Shown: positions 1 through 7,648, numbered from the stretch's first letter. The stretch is 19,473 nt of DNA from Bacillota bacterium (GCA_023388605.1 JAEWFX010000018.1:1-19473); one strand, 5' to 3'. Notes: a model not told the origin generated them from the letters alone. Numbers and translations are program-made.

Positions 1-1
1 A

Positions 2-130
2 GGTGCTCAGTTATTTGGCAGTTATATCATATGGTGGTTCTTCACTGTCATAACAATGGGGATTTATGGTTTCTGGTTGAGGGTAAAGGTTTTACAGTGG
101 ATTACTAAGCATACTCATTTTGCAGATTAA
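2..130 (+). CDS. C-terminal end of a small membrane protein (5' end outside window)
   Basis: An open frame runs from the window edge to TAA at 128-130 and gives 42 residues. It contains a hydrophobic stretch with the motif GIYGFWLRVK followed by KVLQWITKHTHF. This pattern resembles the repeated membrane units of DUF898/YjgN-like proteins of Firmicutes, where a hydrophobic helix ends in GIYxFW and is followed by a basic stretch and (N/K)THF. The family match is from memory and is modest. The next gene, metN, starts 179 bases downstream behind its own terminator, so this is probably a separate transcription unit or the unit that reads into the metN leader. Function unknown. Confidence 0.5.
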   Translation, partial: GAQLFGSYIIWWFFTVITMGIYGFWLRVKVLQWITKHTHFAD

Positions 131-146
131 CATACGGAATACCTAA

Positions 147-152
147 TATAAT
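147..152 (+). promoter_or_regulatory. Possible -10 box of the metNIQ leader promoter
   Basis: There is a perfect TATAAT at 147-152, but no good -35 box 16-18 bases upstream (bases around 124-129 read AGATTA). If used, transcription would start near 159 and give a leader of about 150 nt before metN. Read-through from the upstream gene is the alternative. Confidence 0.35.
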
Positions 153-204
153 ATGAAAATTATCATTATAGCAAACCAACGAATGTCGAAGATGAAGAAG
201 AATC

Positions 205-233
205 AGCAAGCAGCTAAGAGGCCTGCTTGTGCT
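205..233 (+). promoter_or_regulatory. Leader hairpin upstream of the metN attenuator
   Basis: CAAGCAG (207-213) pairs with CTGCTTG (223-229) around a 9-base loop. The stem can be extended by A205-G206 with C232-T233 across a 2-base bulge. The loop carries AGAGG (217-221), which is complementary to CCTCT (271-275) in the following terminator hairpin. No S-box (SAM-I) core and no T-box AGGGUGGNACCGCG-like sequence is visible. The folding is my own pairing by eye. Confidence 0.35.
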
Positions 234-265
234 TTCTGCTGAGTCCAACACAGATCGTATTTTCA

Positions 266-293
266 ACTGTCCTCTCCGGACAGTTTTTTTTTT
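266..293 (+). terminator. Intrinsic terminator in the metN leader (probable attenuator)
   Basis: ACTGTCC (266-272) and GGACAGT (278-284) form a 7-bp stem with a 5-base loop, followed by an unbroken run of ten T (284-293). The metN ribosome binding site begins only 7 bases after the T run, leaving no room for another promoter. metN mRNA must therefore read through this hairpin, which points to conditional antitermination rather than simple termination of the upstream gene. Confidence 0.8.
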
Positions 294-309
294 ACAGAAA
301 AGGAGATGT

Positions 310-1344
310 ATGACCACTATTTTAAGGACAGAGAACTTAACTAAGATTTTTACGGATAATAAACAGACTGTAACTGCACTGAAAGATATAAACATGTCAA
401 TCGAAGAGGGAGAAATTTTTGGCATTATCGGTCTGAGTGGTGCTGGCAAGAGTACATTGATCCGTTGTCTAAATCTACTAGAAAAACCAACGCAAGGTGA
501 GATCTATTATCGAGATCAAGCTCTCATGGAATCTTCGTCAGCGAATCTTCGTGATCTACGCAGTAAAATAAGTATGATTTTTCAGCATTTTAATTTGCTG
601 GAGCAGCGTACAGTACTGCAGAATATTATGTTCCCTCTCGAAATTATCGGCAGGCCACGCAACGAAGCAAGGGAGAGAGCGAGAGAATTGCTCGAGTTAG
701 TAGGACTACCTGATCGTGCCGACGCTTATCCCAGTCAGTTGTCAGGCGGACAACAGCAGAGAGTTGCCATCGCTCGCGCTCTCGCTGCTCAGCCAGAAAT
801 CATTCTCTGCGACGAAGCTACCAGTGCTCTTGATCCTAAGACTACGGATCAAATTCTAGATTTGCTGCAAAAGATCAATCGCGAACTTAAAGTGACGATA
901 GTCATCATCACTCATCAGATGGAGGTTGTAACTAAAATCTGTGATCGAGTGGCGGTGATGGAAAATAGTGAGATAGTCGAGCTAGGTGAGGTCAGCGAGG
1001 TTTTCACCAATCCTCAATCAGCGATGGCCAAGCGTCTGATCTTGCCCCAAGGTGTGTTACTGCATAGGATAGAAGGAGACAAGGTTATCCGCTTGACTTT
1101 TGACGGTCGTACAGCAGCTGAGCCAGTGCTGGCCAATCTGATATTACATTGTCAGCAACCATTGAGTATTTTAGCGGCTGACAGCAAGACTATAGAGGGG
1201 AAAACTTATGGTCAAATGTTAGTTAAGTTGCCAGACAAAAATGTCGATGTACAAAAGATTTTTTCCTACCTAGAACAACAGCAGATACAGTACCAGCTCG
1301 AGGATTTGCCCTCAGATGATGATGTAATGGAGGTAAAGATTTGA
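310..1344 (+). CDS. metN: Methionine ABC transporter ATP-binding protein MetN
   Basis: This 344-residue cytoplasmic ATPase powers uptake of methionine (possibly also other amino acids) through MetI. It has Walker A GLSGAGKST at residues 41-49, the Q-loop at Gln92, signature LSGGQ at 144-148, and Walker B IILCDE at 164-169 followed by SALDP. The C-terminal part from about residue 265 looks like the NIL domain, which in E. coli MetN binds methionine and causes trans-inhibition; the length matches E. coli MetN (343). The ATG at 310 is chosen because AAGGAG (300-305) lies just ahead. An in-frame start at 229 would translate through the terminator hairpin and adds 27 non-homologous residues. It overlaps metI by one base (TGATG) and is the first gene of metNIQ. 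Confidence 0.95.
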   Translation: MTTILRTENLTKIFTDNKQTVTALKDINMSIEEGEIFGIIGLSGAGKSTLIRCLNLLEKPTQGEIYYRDQALMESSSANLRDLRSKISMIFQHFNLLEQRTVLQNIMFPLEIIGRPRNEARERARELLELVGLPDRADAYPSQLSGGQQQRVAIARALAAQPEIILCDEATSALDPKTTDQILDLLQKINRELKVTIVIITHQMEVVTKICDRVAVMENSEIVELGEVSEVFTNPQSAMAKRLILPQGVLLHRIEGDKVIRLTFDGRTAAEPVLANLILHCQQPLSILAADSKTIEGKTYGQMLVKLPDKNVDVQKIFSYLEQQQIQYQLEDLPSDDDVMEVKI

Positions 1345-2006
1345 TGAGTACGCAACAGATTATAAATTTATTGCTAGTAGGCTTTGGTGAGACACTGTTG
1401 ATTACGATAGTATCATCGCTTCTAGCCTATATCTTCGGACTTCCTCTGGGTGTATTGCTCCACGTCACTTCGGCTCAAGGTTTAAAACCTTTGCCGTTAG
1501 CTAATCGCATATTAGGGGCGGTAGTGAATTTTGTCCGCTCCATTCCATTTTTGATTTTGATGATCTGGATAGTTCCCTTTACGCGGCTGGTTGTGAACAC
1601 ATCTATCGGTATCAAAGGAGTCATCGTACCGTTGATTATCTCAGCGACGCCTTTTGTAGCCCGTATGGTAGAATCTTCGTTGCAGGAGGTGCAGGGCGGT
1701 GTTATTGAAGCTGCACGCTCAATGGGCGCGACTAATTGGCAGATTATCACTAAGGTTCTCTTGCCTGAGTCTAAACATTCTTTGTTACTAGGCAGCGCTA
1801 TCGCAGTTACCACCATTCTTGGATACTCTGCATATGCCGGCTTTTGCGGAGGAGGCGGTCTAGGTGCCATAGCCTTTAACTACGGTTATAAGCGCTATGA
1901 TGATCAGTTGATGTTTTTGACAGTTATCCTGATCGCAGTGATTCTGCAGGTGATTCAAGAGTGTGGCTTGCGTCTAGCTCATAAGTTTGATCATCGCAAA
2001 AAATAG
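1344..2006 (+). CDS. metI: Methionine ABC transporter permease MetI
   Basis: This 220-residue integral membrane permease has about five hydrophobic helices. The first is near residues 10-35 and the last near 185-205. The EAA loop that docks on the ATPase is visible as EAARSMGATNWQIITKVLLP, with the conserved Gly after EAARSM. Length agrees with E. coli MetI (217). The start is set at ATG 1344, which shares its A with the metN stop (TGATG), a usual sign of translational coupling. GGAGG (1329-1333) lies 10 bases upstream. A TTG three bases earlier is possible but less likely. It sits between the ATPase and the binding lipoprotein, the standard metNIQ order. Confidence 0.94.
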   Translation: MSTQQIINLLLVGFGETLLITIVSSLLAYIFGLPLGVLLHVTSAQGLKPLPLANRILGAVVNFVRSIPFLILMIWIVPFTRLVVNTSIGIKGVIVPLIISATPFVARMVESSLQEVQGGVIEAARSMGATNWQIITKVLLPESKHSLLLGSAIAVTTILGYSAYAGFCGGGGLGAIAFNYGYKRYDDQLMFLTVILIAVILQVIQECGLRLAHKFDHRKK

Positions 2007-2030
2007 CATGATTAGTTTTAAGGAGTAAGT

Positions 2031-2879
2031 ATGAAAAACAGACGGATTTTGAGTTTATTATTAGTTGTATTGAGCATATTCTTATTGGTTAGCTGCAGTA
2101 AATCAGAGAGCACAACTACTGACAAAAGTTCCACGACTGATGGAGTTTCTACACTTAAAGTAGCGGCGAGTGCAACTCCGCACGCCGAAATTTTGGAACA
2201 GTGCAAGGAGCTTCTCCTCGCAGAGAATATTCAACTCGAAGTGGTGATCTTCGATGATTATATTTTGCCGAATACTGCTACGGAGGATGGGGAAGTAGAT
2301 GCCAATTATTTCCAACACACACCGTATTTAGAGGATTTTAACAGCCAAAATGGTACACATATTATGAGCGTGGGTAAAATTCATTACGAGCCTTTTGGTC
2401 TGTATGCTGGCAATTCTAAGCAGTTAGATGATCTTAAGACTGGGGGCAAAAAAGTAGCCGTCCCTAATGATGGTACCAACGAAGGTAGAGCTCTTAAATT
2501 GCTCGAAGAAAAAGGATATCTAAAGTTAAATCCGGAAGCTGGCTTCCAAGCTACCCGTCTCGATATCGTAGAGAACCCTTATAATATCGAGATAGTTGAG
2601 CTAGATGCTGCCCAGATCCCTCGCTCCCTACCTGATGTTGATTTCGGCATTATCAACGGTAACTATGCTATTCAGGTTGGACTCAATGCCAGTAAAGACG
2701 CTCTTTTGTTGGAAGATGGAAAAGAAGCGATCGATACTTTCGCCAATGTGTTGGCTGTGCGTGAAGGTTTAGAAAAAGATCTGCGAGTACAGGCGTTGTT
2801 AAAAGTTTTACAGAGTGAAGAAATTAAAAAATATGTAGATGAGCACTTTGAGGGTGCTGTTAAATTGTTATCTGAGTAG
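2031..2879 (+). CDS. metQ: Methionine-binding lipoprotein MetQ (NLPA family)
   Basis: This 282-residue substrate-binding protein is anchored on the outside of the membrane. It has a lipoprotein signal with basic start MKNRR, a hydrophobic run and lipobox LVSC with the lipidated Cys22. A Ser/Thr-rich linker follows, and the NLPA domain begins near LKVAASATPHAEIL. Family hallmarks include DYILPNTA, the DANYFQHTPYL segment, and VPNDGTNEGRAL. The start is supported by AAGGAG (2020-2025) five bases ahead. It follows metI after 24 bases and ends at a strong terminator. NLPA proteins bind L/D-methionine in characterised cases, but some bind other amino acids, so substrate is by context. Confidence 0.95.
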   Translation: MKNRRILSLLLVVLSIFLLVSCSKSESTTTDKSSTTDGVSTLKVAASATPHAEILEQCKELLLAENIQLEVVIFDDYILPNTATEDGEVDANYFQHTPYLEDFNSQNGTHIMSVGKIHYEPFGLYAGNSKQLDDLKTGGKKVAVPNDGTNEGRALKLLEEKGYLKLNPEAGFQATRLDIVENPYNIEIVELDAAQIPRSLPDVDFGIINGNYAIQVGLNASKDALLLEDGKEAIDTFANVLAVREGLEKDLRVQALLKVLQSEEIKKYVDEHFEGAVKLLSE

Positions 2880-2906
2880 TCTGCTAAATAAGTTATGGCG
2901 AATTAA

Positions 2907-2934
2907 GAAGCCTGAGCTCATCCGCTCAGGCTTC
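2907..2934. terminator. Terminator between metQ and yaaA, likely bidirectional
   Basis: GAAGCCTGAGC (2907-2917) pairs perfectly with GCTCAGGCTTC (2924-2934) around a 6-base loop. On the + strand it is followed by TCTATTTA; on the - strand by TTAATT. It lies between the convergent ends of metQ and yaaA and probably serves both, although both T runs are short. Confidence 0.8.
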
Positions 2935-2939
2935 TCTAT

Positions 2940-3722
2940 TTACTTAGTTAGATCTTTTTGAATGAAGATGAAGTGATTATCATCGCTGAGTTCAGGGTAG
3001 AAATGGTAGCCGTCGATATTGAATTTTTTGACTCCTTCAAGATCCTCTATCTGATTCTCAGCTAGATAACGTACCATCAATCCTCGAGCGATCTTAGCCG
3101 CCATAGTTTTCATTTTAGCTTTAGGATGTCCTTTTTTGTCCAACACCAGATCAGCGAAGTCGCAGGTGACAATACGTACGTCATTACTGCGGTGATCGAG
3201 GACAGCTTTGGCATATTCTTTTGAGGCTAAGTTGAGTATCAGATTGTCATGTTCTGTAACTGTTTTATAGATGTCGTCGCCCCAGAAATCATAGAGTGAA
3301 GTGTAGTGCTTACCCTTGTAATTTAGATCTAGCGGCGATGCCATCACCAGACGATAGGGTTGAATGCCGTCAATAGGTCGTACGGCACCATAGAAACCAG
3401 AGATGATGAAAAGATGATTGGAGATGTAATCCCACTCACGATCATTGAAGATGGTGGGTTGCATGGACTTAAATACTTGTCCGTTATAGGTTTCCAGTGC
3501 ACGTGTGCCTAGAGTACTGGGCTTAAAGTTCCGTACCCAGGCTATAGTTTTTTGAGCGATCTTGTCGTTTACTTGCCAGAGTTCCTGGAGTTCTCGGTCG
3601 CTCATACTTTTTAGGTACTCAGCGAGGATACTGGTTTTAGCGATTCCAGCAGGTTGAGTCGTCACTGGCAGTGCCGCTTGTTCGGGTTTTAATGATTTTG
3701 CTGGCGAAATAATAATTTGCAT
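2940..3722 (-). CDS. yaaA: YaaA family peroxide stress protein (DUF328/UPF0246)
   Basis: This 260-residue cytoplasmic protein begins MQIIISPAKSLK, the hallmark start of the YaaA family, and has the expected length (E. coli YaaA is 258). Other family features are the GFYGAVRPIDGIQPYRL block (around residues 112-128), the FWGDDIY segment, and the FNIDGYHFYPELSD tail. In E. coli YaaA is induced by OxyR and lowers free iron and DNA damage under peroxide stress; the E. coli protein has been reported to bind DNA. Here it is a single gene, divergent from tRNA-Ala, with a modest ribosome binding site AGGT four bases ahead of the ATG. No peroxide-type operator was recognised. Confidence 0.93.
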   Translation of the reverse strand: MQIIISPAKSLKPEQAALPVTTQPAGIAKTSILAEYLKSMSDRELQELWQVNDKIAQKTIAWVRNFKPSTLGTRALETYNGQVFKSMQPTIFNDREWDYISNHLFIISGFYGAVRPIDGIQPYRLVMASPLDLNYKGKHYTSLYDFWGDDIYKTVTEHDNLILNLASKEYAKAVLDHRSNDVRIVTCDFADLVLDKKGHPKAKMKTMAAKIARGLMVRYLAENQIEDLEGVKKFNIDGYHFYPELSDDNHFIFIQKDLTK

Positions 3723-3770
3723 GGTTACCTGCCTTTAAGGTTATGGTGTAATGTTGTTCCAAATTAGAGG

Positions 3771-3799
3771 TTGACTTAGAACCTCAATACGCTTAGAAT
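3771..3799 (+). promoter_or_regulatory. Promoter of tRNA-Ala
   Basis: The -35 box TTGACT (3771-3776) and the -10 box TAGAAT (3794-3799) are separated by exactly 17 bases. The tRNA begins at 3814, about 8 bases after the expected start site. The inverted repeat GAGGTT-N7-AACCTC (3767-3785) overlaps the -35 box. Confidence 0.8.
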
Positions 3800-3813
3800 A
3801 CTATTGTTCGTTT

Positions 3814-3889
<76 letters not shown>

Positions 3890-3890
3890 C

Positions 3891-3921
3891 AAGTCACGAT
3901 CGTACGATCGTGACTTTTTTT
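3891..3921 (+). terminator. Terminator of tRNA-Ala
   Basis: AAGTCACGATCG (3891-3902) and CGATCGTGACTT (3905-3916) form a perfect inverted repeat that begins two bases after the tRNA CCA and runs into seven T. The T run overlaps the stop codon of the small gene on the opposite strand (3920-3922). Confidence 0.88.
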
Positions 3922-4141
3922 ATTCCTCCAAAGTTATCTCGCTGATCTTAGCGATCTGTTTCTGTATGCTGCGTTCTAATGCTTGATTGCTGCTGCGCAG
4001 CGATTCCGCAGTCTGTTCGTGACGATTGTGTTTGCCGGTTTGATTTAACTTGTTTTCGCCGTTGTTGTCGCGACGAAAATTACGGCGTTGGCGGTGTGGA
4101 TTTTTCTTTTTCTTATCTTTGGGTGCTTTTTGTTCGTTCAT
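3920..4141 (-). CDS. Small basic hypothetical protein downstream of the LCP gene
   Basis: The frame encodes 73 residues and is very rich in Lys, Arg, Asn, Gln and His. The first 45 residues look disordered, with a KDKKKKN stretch and QRRNFRRDNN; the last 30 could form one amphipathic helix. No hydrophobic segment or known domain is seen. The start is preceded by AGAGGT (on the minus strand, 4145-4150) with short spacing, and the gene begins 43 bases after the LCP stop with no terminator between, so it is probably co-transcribed. The high charge suits nucleic-acid or wall-polymer contact, but that is only inference. It stops in the tRNA terminator T run. Confidence 0.55.
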   Translation of the reverse strand: MNEQKAPKDKKKKNPHRQRRNFRRDNNGENKLNQTGKHNRHEQTAESLRSSNQALERSIQKQIAKISEITLEE

Positions 4142-4184
4142 ACTACCTCTTAGTAATAAATTTAGTCAGTGTTTAAGTCTACGA

Positions 4185-5987
4185 TTAGGGCTGCAAAACT
4201 GTTCTGATCGCATCGATGATCTCATCTTTACTATCTGGGTCTGGTCTCATCATATAGAGATCATATTCAGGCATGGCGTAAGATCGCAACTCACCCACAG
4301 AACCTGTACCTGTTAGAGCGTTGGACTCAATTTGCCATTCGGGATCATCGGCGATTTGTTTATTGACCAATTTCATAATATCTTCTACCGGCATATCCGT
4401 CTCGCATGTATCGCTGAAGGTAGACAATACGCCGTTGAAGTTAGTGATGACAGCAGGTGAGGCTGCCTTGCGGATAATAGCGGTGAGAACACGTTGTTGA
4501 TTGCGTCCGCGATCGTTGTCGCCGTCACTGAGACTATTACGTTCGCGTGAAAAAGCGAGTGCCTCTTCGCCGTTCAAATTGATTTCGCCAGCAGGGAAGT
4601 ACATGCCATTATAGGCGGTGAATTCAGTTGGGTTATCAATGGTGATGCCGTCTAAGGAATCGACTACATCGATCAAAGAAGTGAAATTGACTCTTGAATA
4701 GTAGTTGATATCTACACCGAGGAAATTCTCCAAGGTATGGACAGATGAATGTACGCCGTAGAGACCAGCATGGGTGAGTTTATCTCCCTGATCTTGTCCG
4801 CCGTCTGCGATGGGTAGATAGGTATCACGTGGGATATTGGTCAAGAGTATTTTGTGCGTTTGTGGATTAACAGAGATCAAGATGTTGACATCGCTACGTG
4901 ATATGCTCTCGATTTCGCCATAGGTGTCTATACCGCTGATATACATGACGAAGGAATCTTCGCTAGTATTGACTCGCTTGACAGTCTCTTTGCGATTATA
5001 AAGATAGAGATAGTCGTAGATACTTCTAGTCTCTGTAGAAAAGTTCGGATGATCTTCTTGTTCGATATTTTTGACGTAGGCTTTGTTCATCAGTATGGCA
5101 GATACCTCTCCGTCATACAATTTGTTGGCAGCCTCGTTGTAGCTACTGACTTCTGTTATGTTGAGTTCGACACCGATATCATCTTTGATTTTAGCGATGG
5201 TGGCCTTGAGCGGATCTCTATCGGTACTGAGAGGAGCAGCTACAGAAAGATCTTTGATGTCTTCTATGGATTGATATTCAGAATCTTTGAGTACTAAGAC
5301 TTGCATCTGACTGACTTGGGCGCGTCCAGCTGTGTTGATACCGGATAAAAAGCCGATGATGGAGAAGAGAAAATAACACGCTACTACCACCACCCCTAGA
5401 CAGGGCACGCCGAATACGATGCCGAATAAACGTGCTGTACCCGAGCGATCAGCTCTGCGGGCAATGGAGAGCATCAGCAGATTGAGAATAAATAAAACAG
5501 CTAAGGCAATTATTCTATGGAAGAGAGGCAGGACATGGTAGCGTACCATCAGATAGGTGATCGCTATGGAACCCAAGAGAATAAGCACGGTGAGAATATG
5601 GACAAACATCGTGAGTTTACGCCCTTGGCGGTACTTTCTCAGACCCGCTTCCTCGTAGTTTTCGTATTCGTCATAGAATTTATCGTAATCGCGGAGATTT
5701 CTCGAGCGTTGTGGCATCTGGTTTTGCGGATGCCCTTGGACTCTTCTACGCCCTGCAGGATATTGGTTGCGCCTTGCGTAGCGAGGGGAAGCAGTGCGAG
5801 TTCTCCTCGCAGGAGCATAGCTGCTCGGATCGAAGTTGGATGTATTGTATGGCTGTTGTGCCTGTGTCTTAGCCTGGGCTAAGTTAGCAGCTCGTAGTGC
5901 TTTTTCCTCATCGGTTAGAGGTCGCGGTTGAGAGGGTTGAGGACGATGTCCATTGACTGAGTTCTGTCTCGGGTCGGACCTTCGCAT
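4185..5987 (-). CDS. LytR-CpsA-Psr (LCP) family wall-polymer ligase
   Basis: This 600-residue membrane protein should transfer lipid-linked wall polymers (teichoic acid or capsule) to peptidoglycan outside the cell. It has a cytoplasmic Pro/Arg/Gln-rich tail (residues 1-120), three membrane helices (about 125-148, 156-175, 187-214), an extra domain (about 225-305) and the LCP domain (about 343-510). Typical LCP sites are SGIDTYG (351-357), the Asp in RSDVNIL (366), NIPRDTYLP (384-392), and the Arg-rich FSRERN and RGRNQQRV blocks (479-500). Three helices plus an extra domain is the arrangement of streptococcal CpsA/Cps2A rather than of short LytR/TagU proteins. AGGAGG (5993-5998) four bases before the ATG fixes the start. 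Confidence 0.93.
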   Translation of the reverse strand: MRRSDPRQNSVNGHRPQPSQPRPLTDEEKALRAANLAQAKTQAQQPYNTSNFDPSSYAPARRTRTASPRYARRNQYPAGRRRVQGHPQNQMPQRSRNLRDYDKFYDEYENYEEAGLRKYRQGRKLTMFVHILTVLILLGSIAITYLMVRYHVLPLFHRIIALAVLFILNLLMLSIARRADRSGTARLFGIVFGVPCLGVVVVACYFLFSIIGFLSGINTAGRAQVSQMQVLVLKDSEYQSIEDIKDLSVAAPLSTDRDPLKATIAKIKDDIGVELNITEVSSYNEAANKLYDGEVSAILMNKAYVKNIEQEDHPNFSTETRSIYDYLYLYNRKETVKRVNTSEDSFVMYISGIDTYGEIESISRSDVNILISVNPQTHKILLTNIPRDTYLPIADGGQDQGDKLTHAGLYGVHSSVHTLENFLGVDINYYSRVNFTSLIDVVDSLDGITIDNPTEFTAYNGMYFPAGEINLNGEEALAFSRERNSLSDGDNDRGRNQQRVLTAIIRKAASPAVITNFNGVLSTFSDTCETDMPVEDIMKLVNKQIADDPEWQIESNALTGTGSVGELRSYAMPEYDLYMMRPDPDSKDEIIDAIRTVLQP

Positions 5988-6017
5988 ATGTACCTCCTAT
6001 AGCATTTAGATTTTTAA

Positions 6018-6026
6018 ATAATAGCA
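6018..6026 (-). promoter_or_regulatory. Extended -10 promoter for the LCP gene
   Basis: On the minus strand the bases read TGCTATTAT, an extended -10 element (TG-N-TATTAT). It is placed so that transcription would start near 6011, about 13 bases before the AGGAGG site. No good -35 box is seen, as is common for extended -10 promoters. Confidence 0.45.
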
Positions 6027-6255
6027 CAGTCGCTATATTTAGGCGTTTAATCGGTGCAGTTATACATGAATTAGGGATAAGATCTGCGTGATTTCAATTG
6101 TTTAATGCCATACAATTATTTTGGTTATTTTGACATGTAAATACTAATTTTCCTTGTGCAATATACACAAATATATTAATGCATATTTGGGCAATAAATT
6201 ATTGTGGCCTGTGCTATTCTTCTTTTGTACCGCATTTACGGAGACGGGAGGATTT

Positions 6256-7620
6256 ATGAATAACAGTCTTGTCGAAAAACTGTTTCATCTCAAGAAACAC
6301 GGAACAACGGTCGGAACTGAAGCTGTAGCTGGTCTGACCACTTTTATGACCATGGCGTACATCTTGGTCGTCAACCCCATGGTTTTGGGAGACGCTGGTA
6401 TGCCTTCAACGGCAGTATTTACTGCCACAGCGGTTTCGGCTTTTGTCGGTACTCTGCTGATGGCTTTCTTAGCCAATTATCCCTTCGCTTTGGCATCTGG
6501 TATGGGTCTCAACGCATACTTCGCCTATTCAGTTGTTCTCAGTATGGGAAAATCTTGGCAGTTTGCTTTGACCGCAGTATTCCTCGAAGGTATAGTTTTT
6601 ATCTTCCTATCCCTATTCAATATTCGTGAAGCTATTTTCAATGCCATACCGCACAACTTGAAGAAAGCAGTCGCCGTCGGTATCGGCTTCTTCATCGCAC
6701 TGATCGGTTCGATCAACGCTGGCCTCTTTACCTCAGGTAAGGTGGCTTATGATGCGGCTGGCAATCCTACACTCAATGCTGGTGGTCTGGTGATGGAGTT
6801 GGGTGATTTCAGAAATCCAGGCGTTCTGCTCACCCTTATGGGACTCTTGATCATAGGCGTACTTTTGCACTTTAAAGTCAAAGGTGCTCTCTTGATCGGT
6901 ATCATCATCACTACCATTATCGGTATCCCCATGGGAGTCACACAATTACCGCAAGGATCTCCCATCACTTTACCGCCTTCACTGGCACCCATCGCCTTAC
7001 AATTTGAATGGTCCAATATCATCAGCTGGGATATGTTGATCGTTCTCTTCTCATTCTTATTTGTCGATATTTTCGATACCTTAGGAACTCTAGTAGGTGT
7101 ATCCTCGAAGAGCGGCATGTTAGATGAGAATGGTAAATTACCTCATATCAAAGGTGCTCTGTTGGCAGACTCTATAGCAACAGTCGCCGGCGCATGTTTG
7201 GGAACTTCTACTGTCACCACCTATGTTGAGTCTTCGTCTGGTGTAGCAGAAGGTGGACGCACAGGTCTCTCTTCAGTATTCACAGCCTTATTATTTGCTT
7301 TAGCACTGTTCTTTGCACCGATCTTCGGTATGGTGCCGAGTGCAGCGACAGCCCCTGCTTTGATCATCGTCGGACTCTTCATGATGAGCTCCATCAAAGA
7401 GATCGATCTAGAGGATTTCACTGAAGCCATCCCAGCTTTCTTGACAATTATCGTCATGCCCTTCGCCTACAGCATCGCTGAAGGTATCGTCTTCGGTATG
7501 ATCTCCTATGTATTACTCAAGGTCTTGACTGGTAAGGGTAAGTTGGTTTCACCGGTGATGTACATACTCGCCTGCTTATTTATCTTACGCTATGTACTAG
7601 TCGCTATTGGAATTATGTAG
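6256..7620 (+). CDS. NCS2-type purine permease (AzgA/PbuG/PbuO group)
   Basis: This 454-residue membrane transporter is predicted to import adenine, guanine or hypoxanthine with protons. Features of the AzgA branch include VAGLTTFMTMAYILVVNP (24-41), GMGLNAYFAY (82-91), FVDIFDTLGT (269-278) with the helix-8 Asp, and GTSTVTTYVESSSG followed by AEGGRTG (316-337). Length and 12-14 hydrophobic helices agree with the family (about 430-490). The start at 6256 follows GGGAGG (6246-6251); an in-frame ATG at 6154 would add 34 residues and is not supported. A perfect TTGACA (6130-6135) has no fitting -10 box, so the promoter is unassigned. No purine riboswitch was recognised in 5999-6255. The exact purine cannot be told. 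Confidence 0.93.
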   Translation: MNNSLVEKLFHLKKHGTTVGTEAVAGLTTFMTMAYILVVNPMVLGDAGMPSTAVFTATAVSAFVGTLLMAFLANYPFALASGMGLNAYFAYSVVLSMGKSWQFALTAVFLEGIVFIFLSLFNIREAIFNAIPHNLKKAVAVGIGFFIALIGSINAGLFTSGKVAYDAAGNPTLNAGGLVMELGDFRNPGVLLTLMGLLIIGVLLHFKVKGALLIGIIITTIIGIPMGVTQLPQGSPITLPPSLAPIALQFEWSNIISWDMLIVLFSFLFVDIFDTLGTLVGVSSKSGMLDENGKLPHIKGALLADSIATVAGACLGTSTVTTYVESSSGVAEGGRTGLSSVFTALLFALALFFAPIFGMVPSAATAPALIIVGLFMMSSIKEIDLEDFTEAIPAFLTIIVMPFAYSIAEGIVFGMISYVLLKVLTGKGKLVSPVMYILACLFILRYVLVAIGIM

Positions 7621-7648
7621 TTTACGACCATGGGTCGTACACACTGTG

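Noticed and set aside
229..309. N-terminal extension of metN
   Set aside because: It would translate the terminator hairpin, lacks a ribosome binding site and does not resemble MetN; the start at 310 has AAGGAG.
1475..1870. Open frame of 131 codons on the minus strand inside metI
   Set aside because: It is fully antisense to a well-recognised permease and has no family features; a shadow of the real frame.
5999..6255. Possible purine riboswitch ahead of the purine permease
   Set aside because: The conserved core of the purine aptamer and its three-way junction are not visible; the region is AT-rich with only small chance palindromes such as CAATAAATTATTG.
6154..6255. N-terminal extension of the purine permease
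   Set aside because: The later ATG at 6256 has GGGAGG at good spacing and gives the family length.
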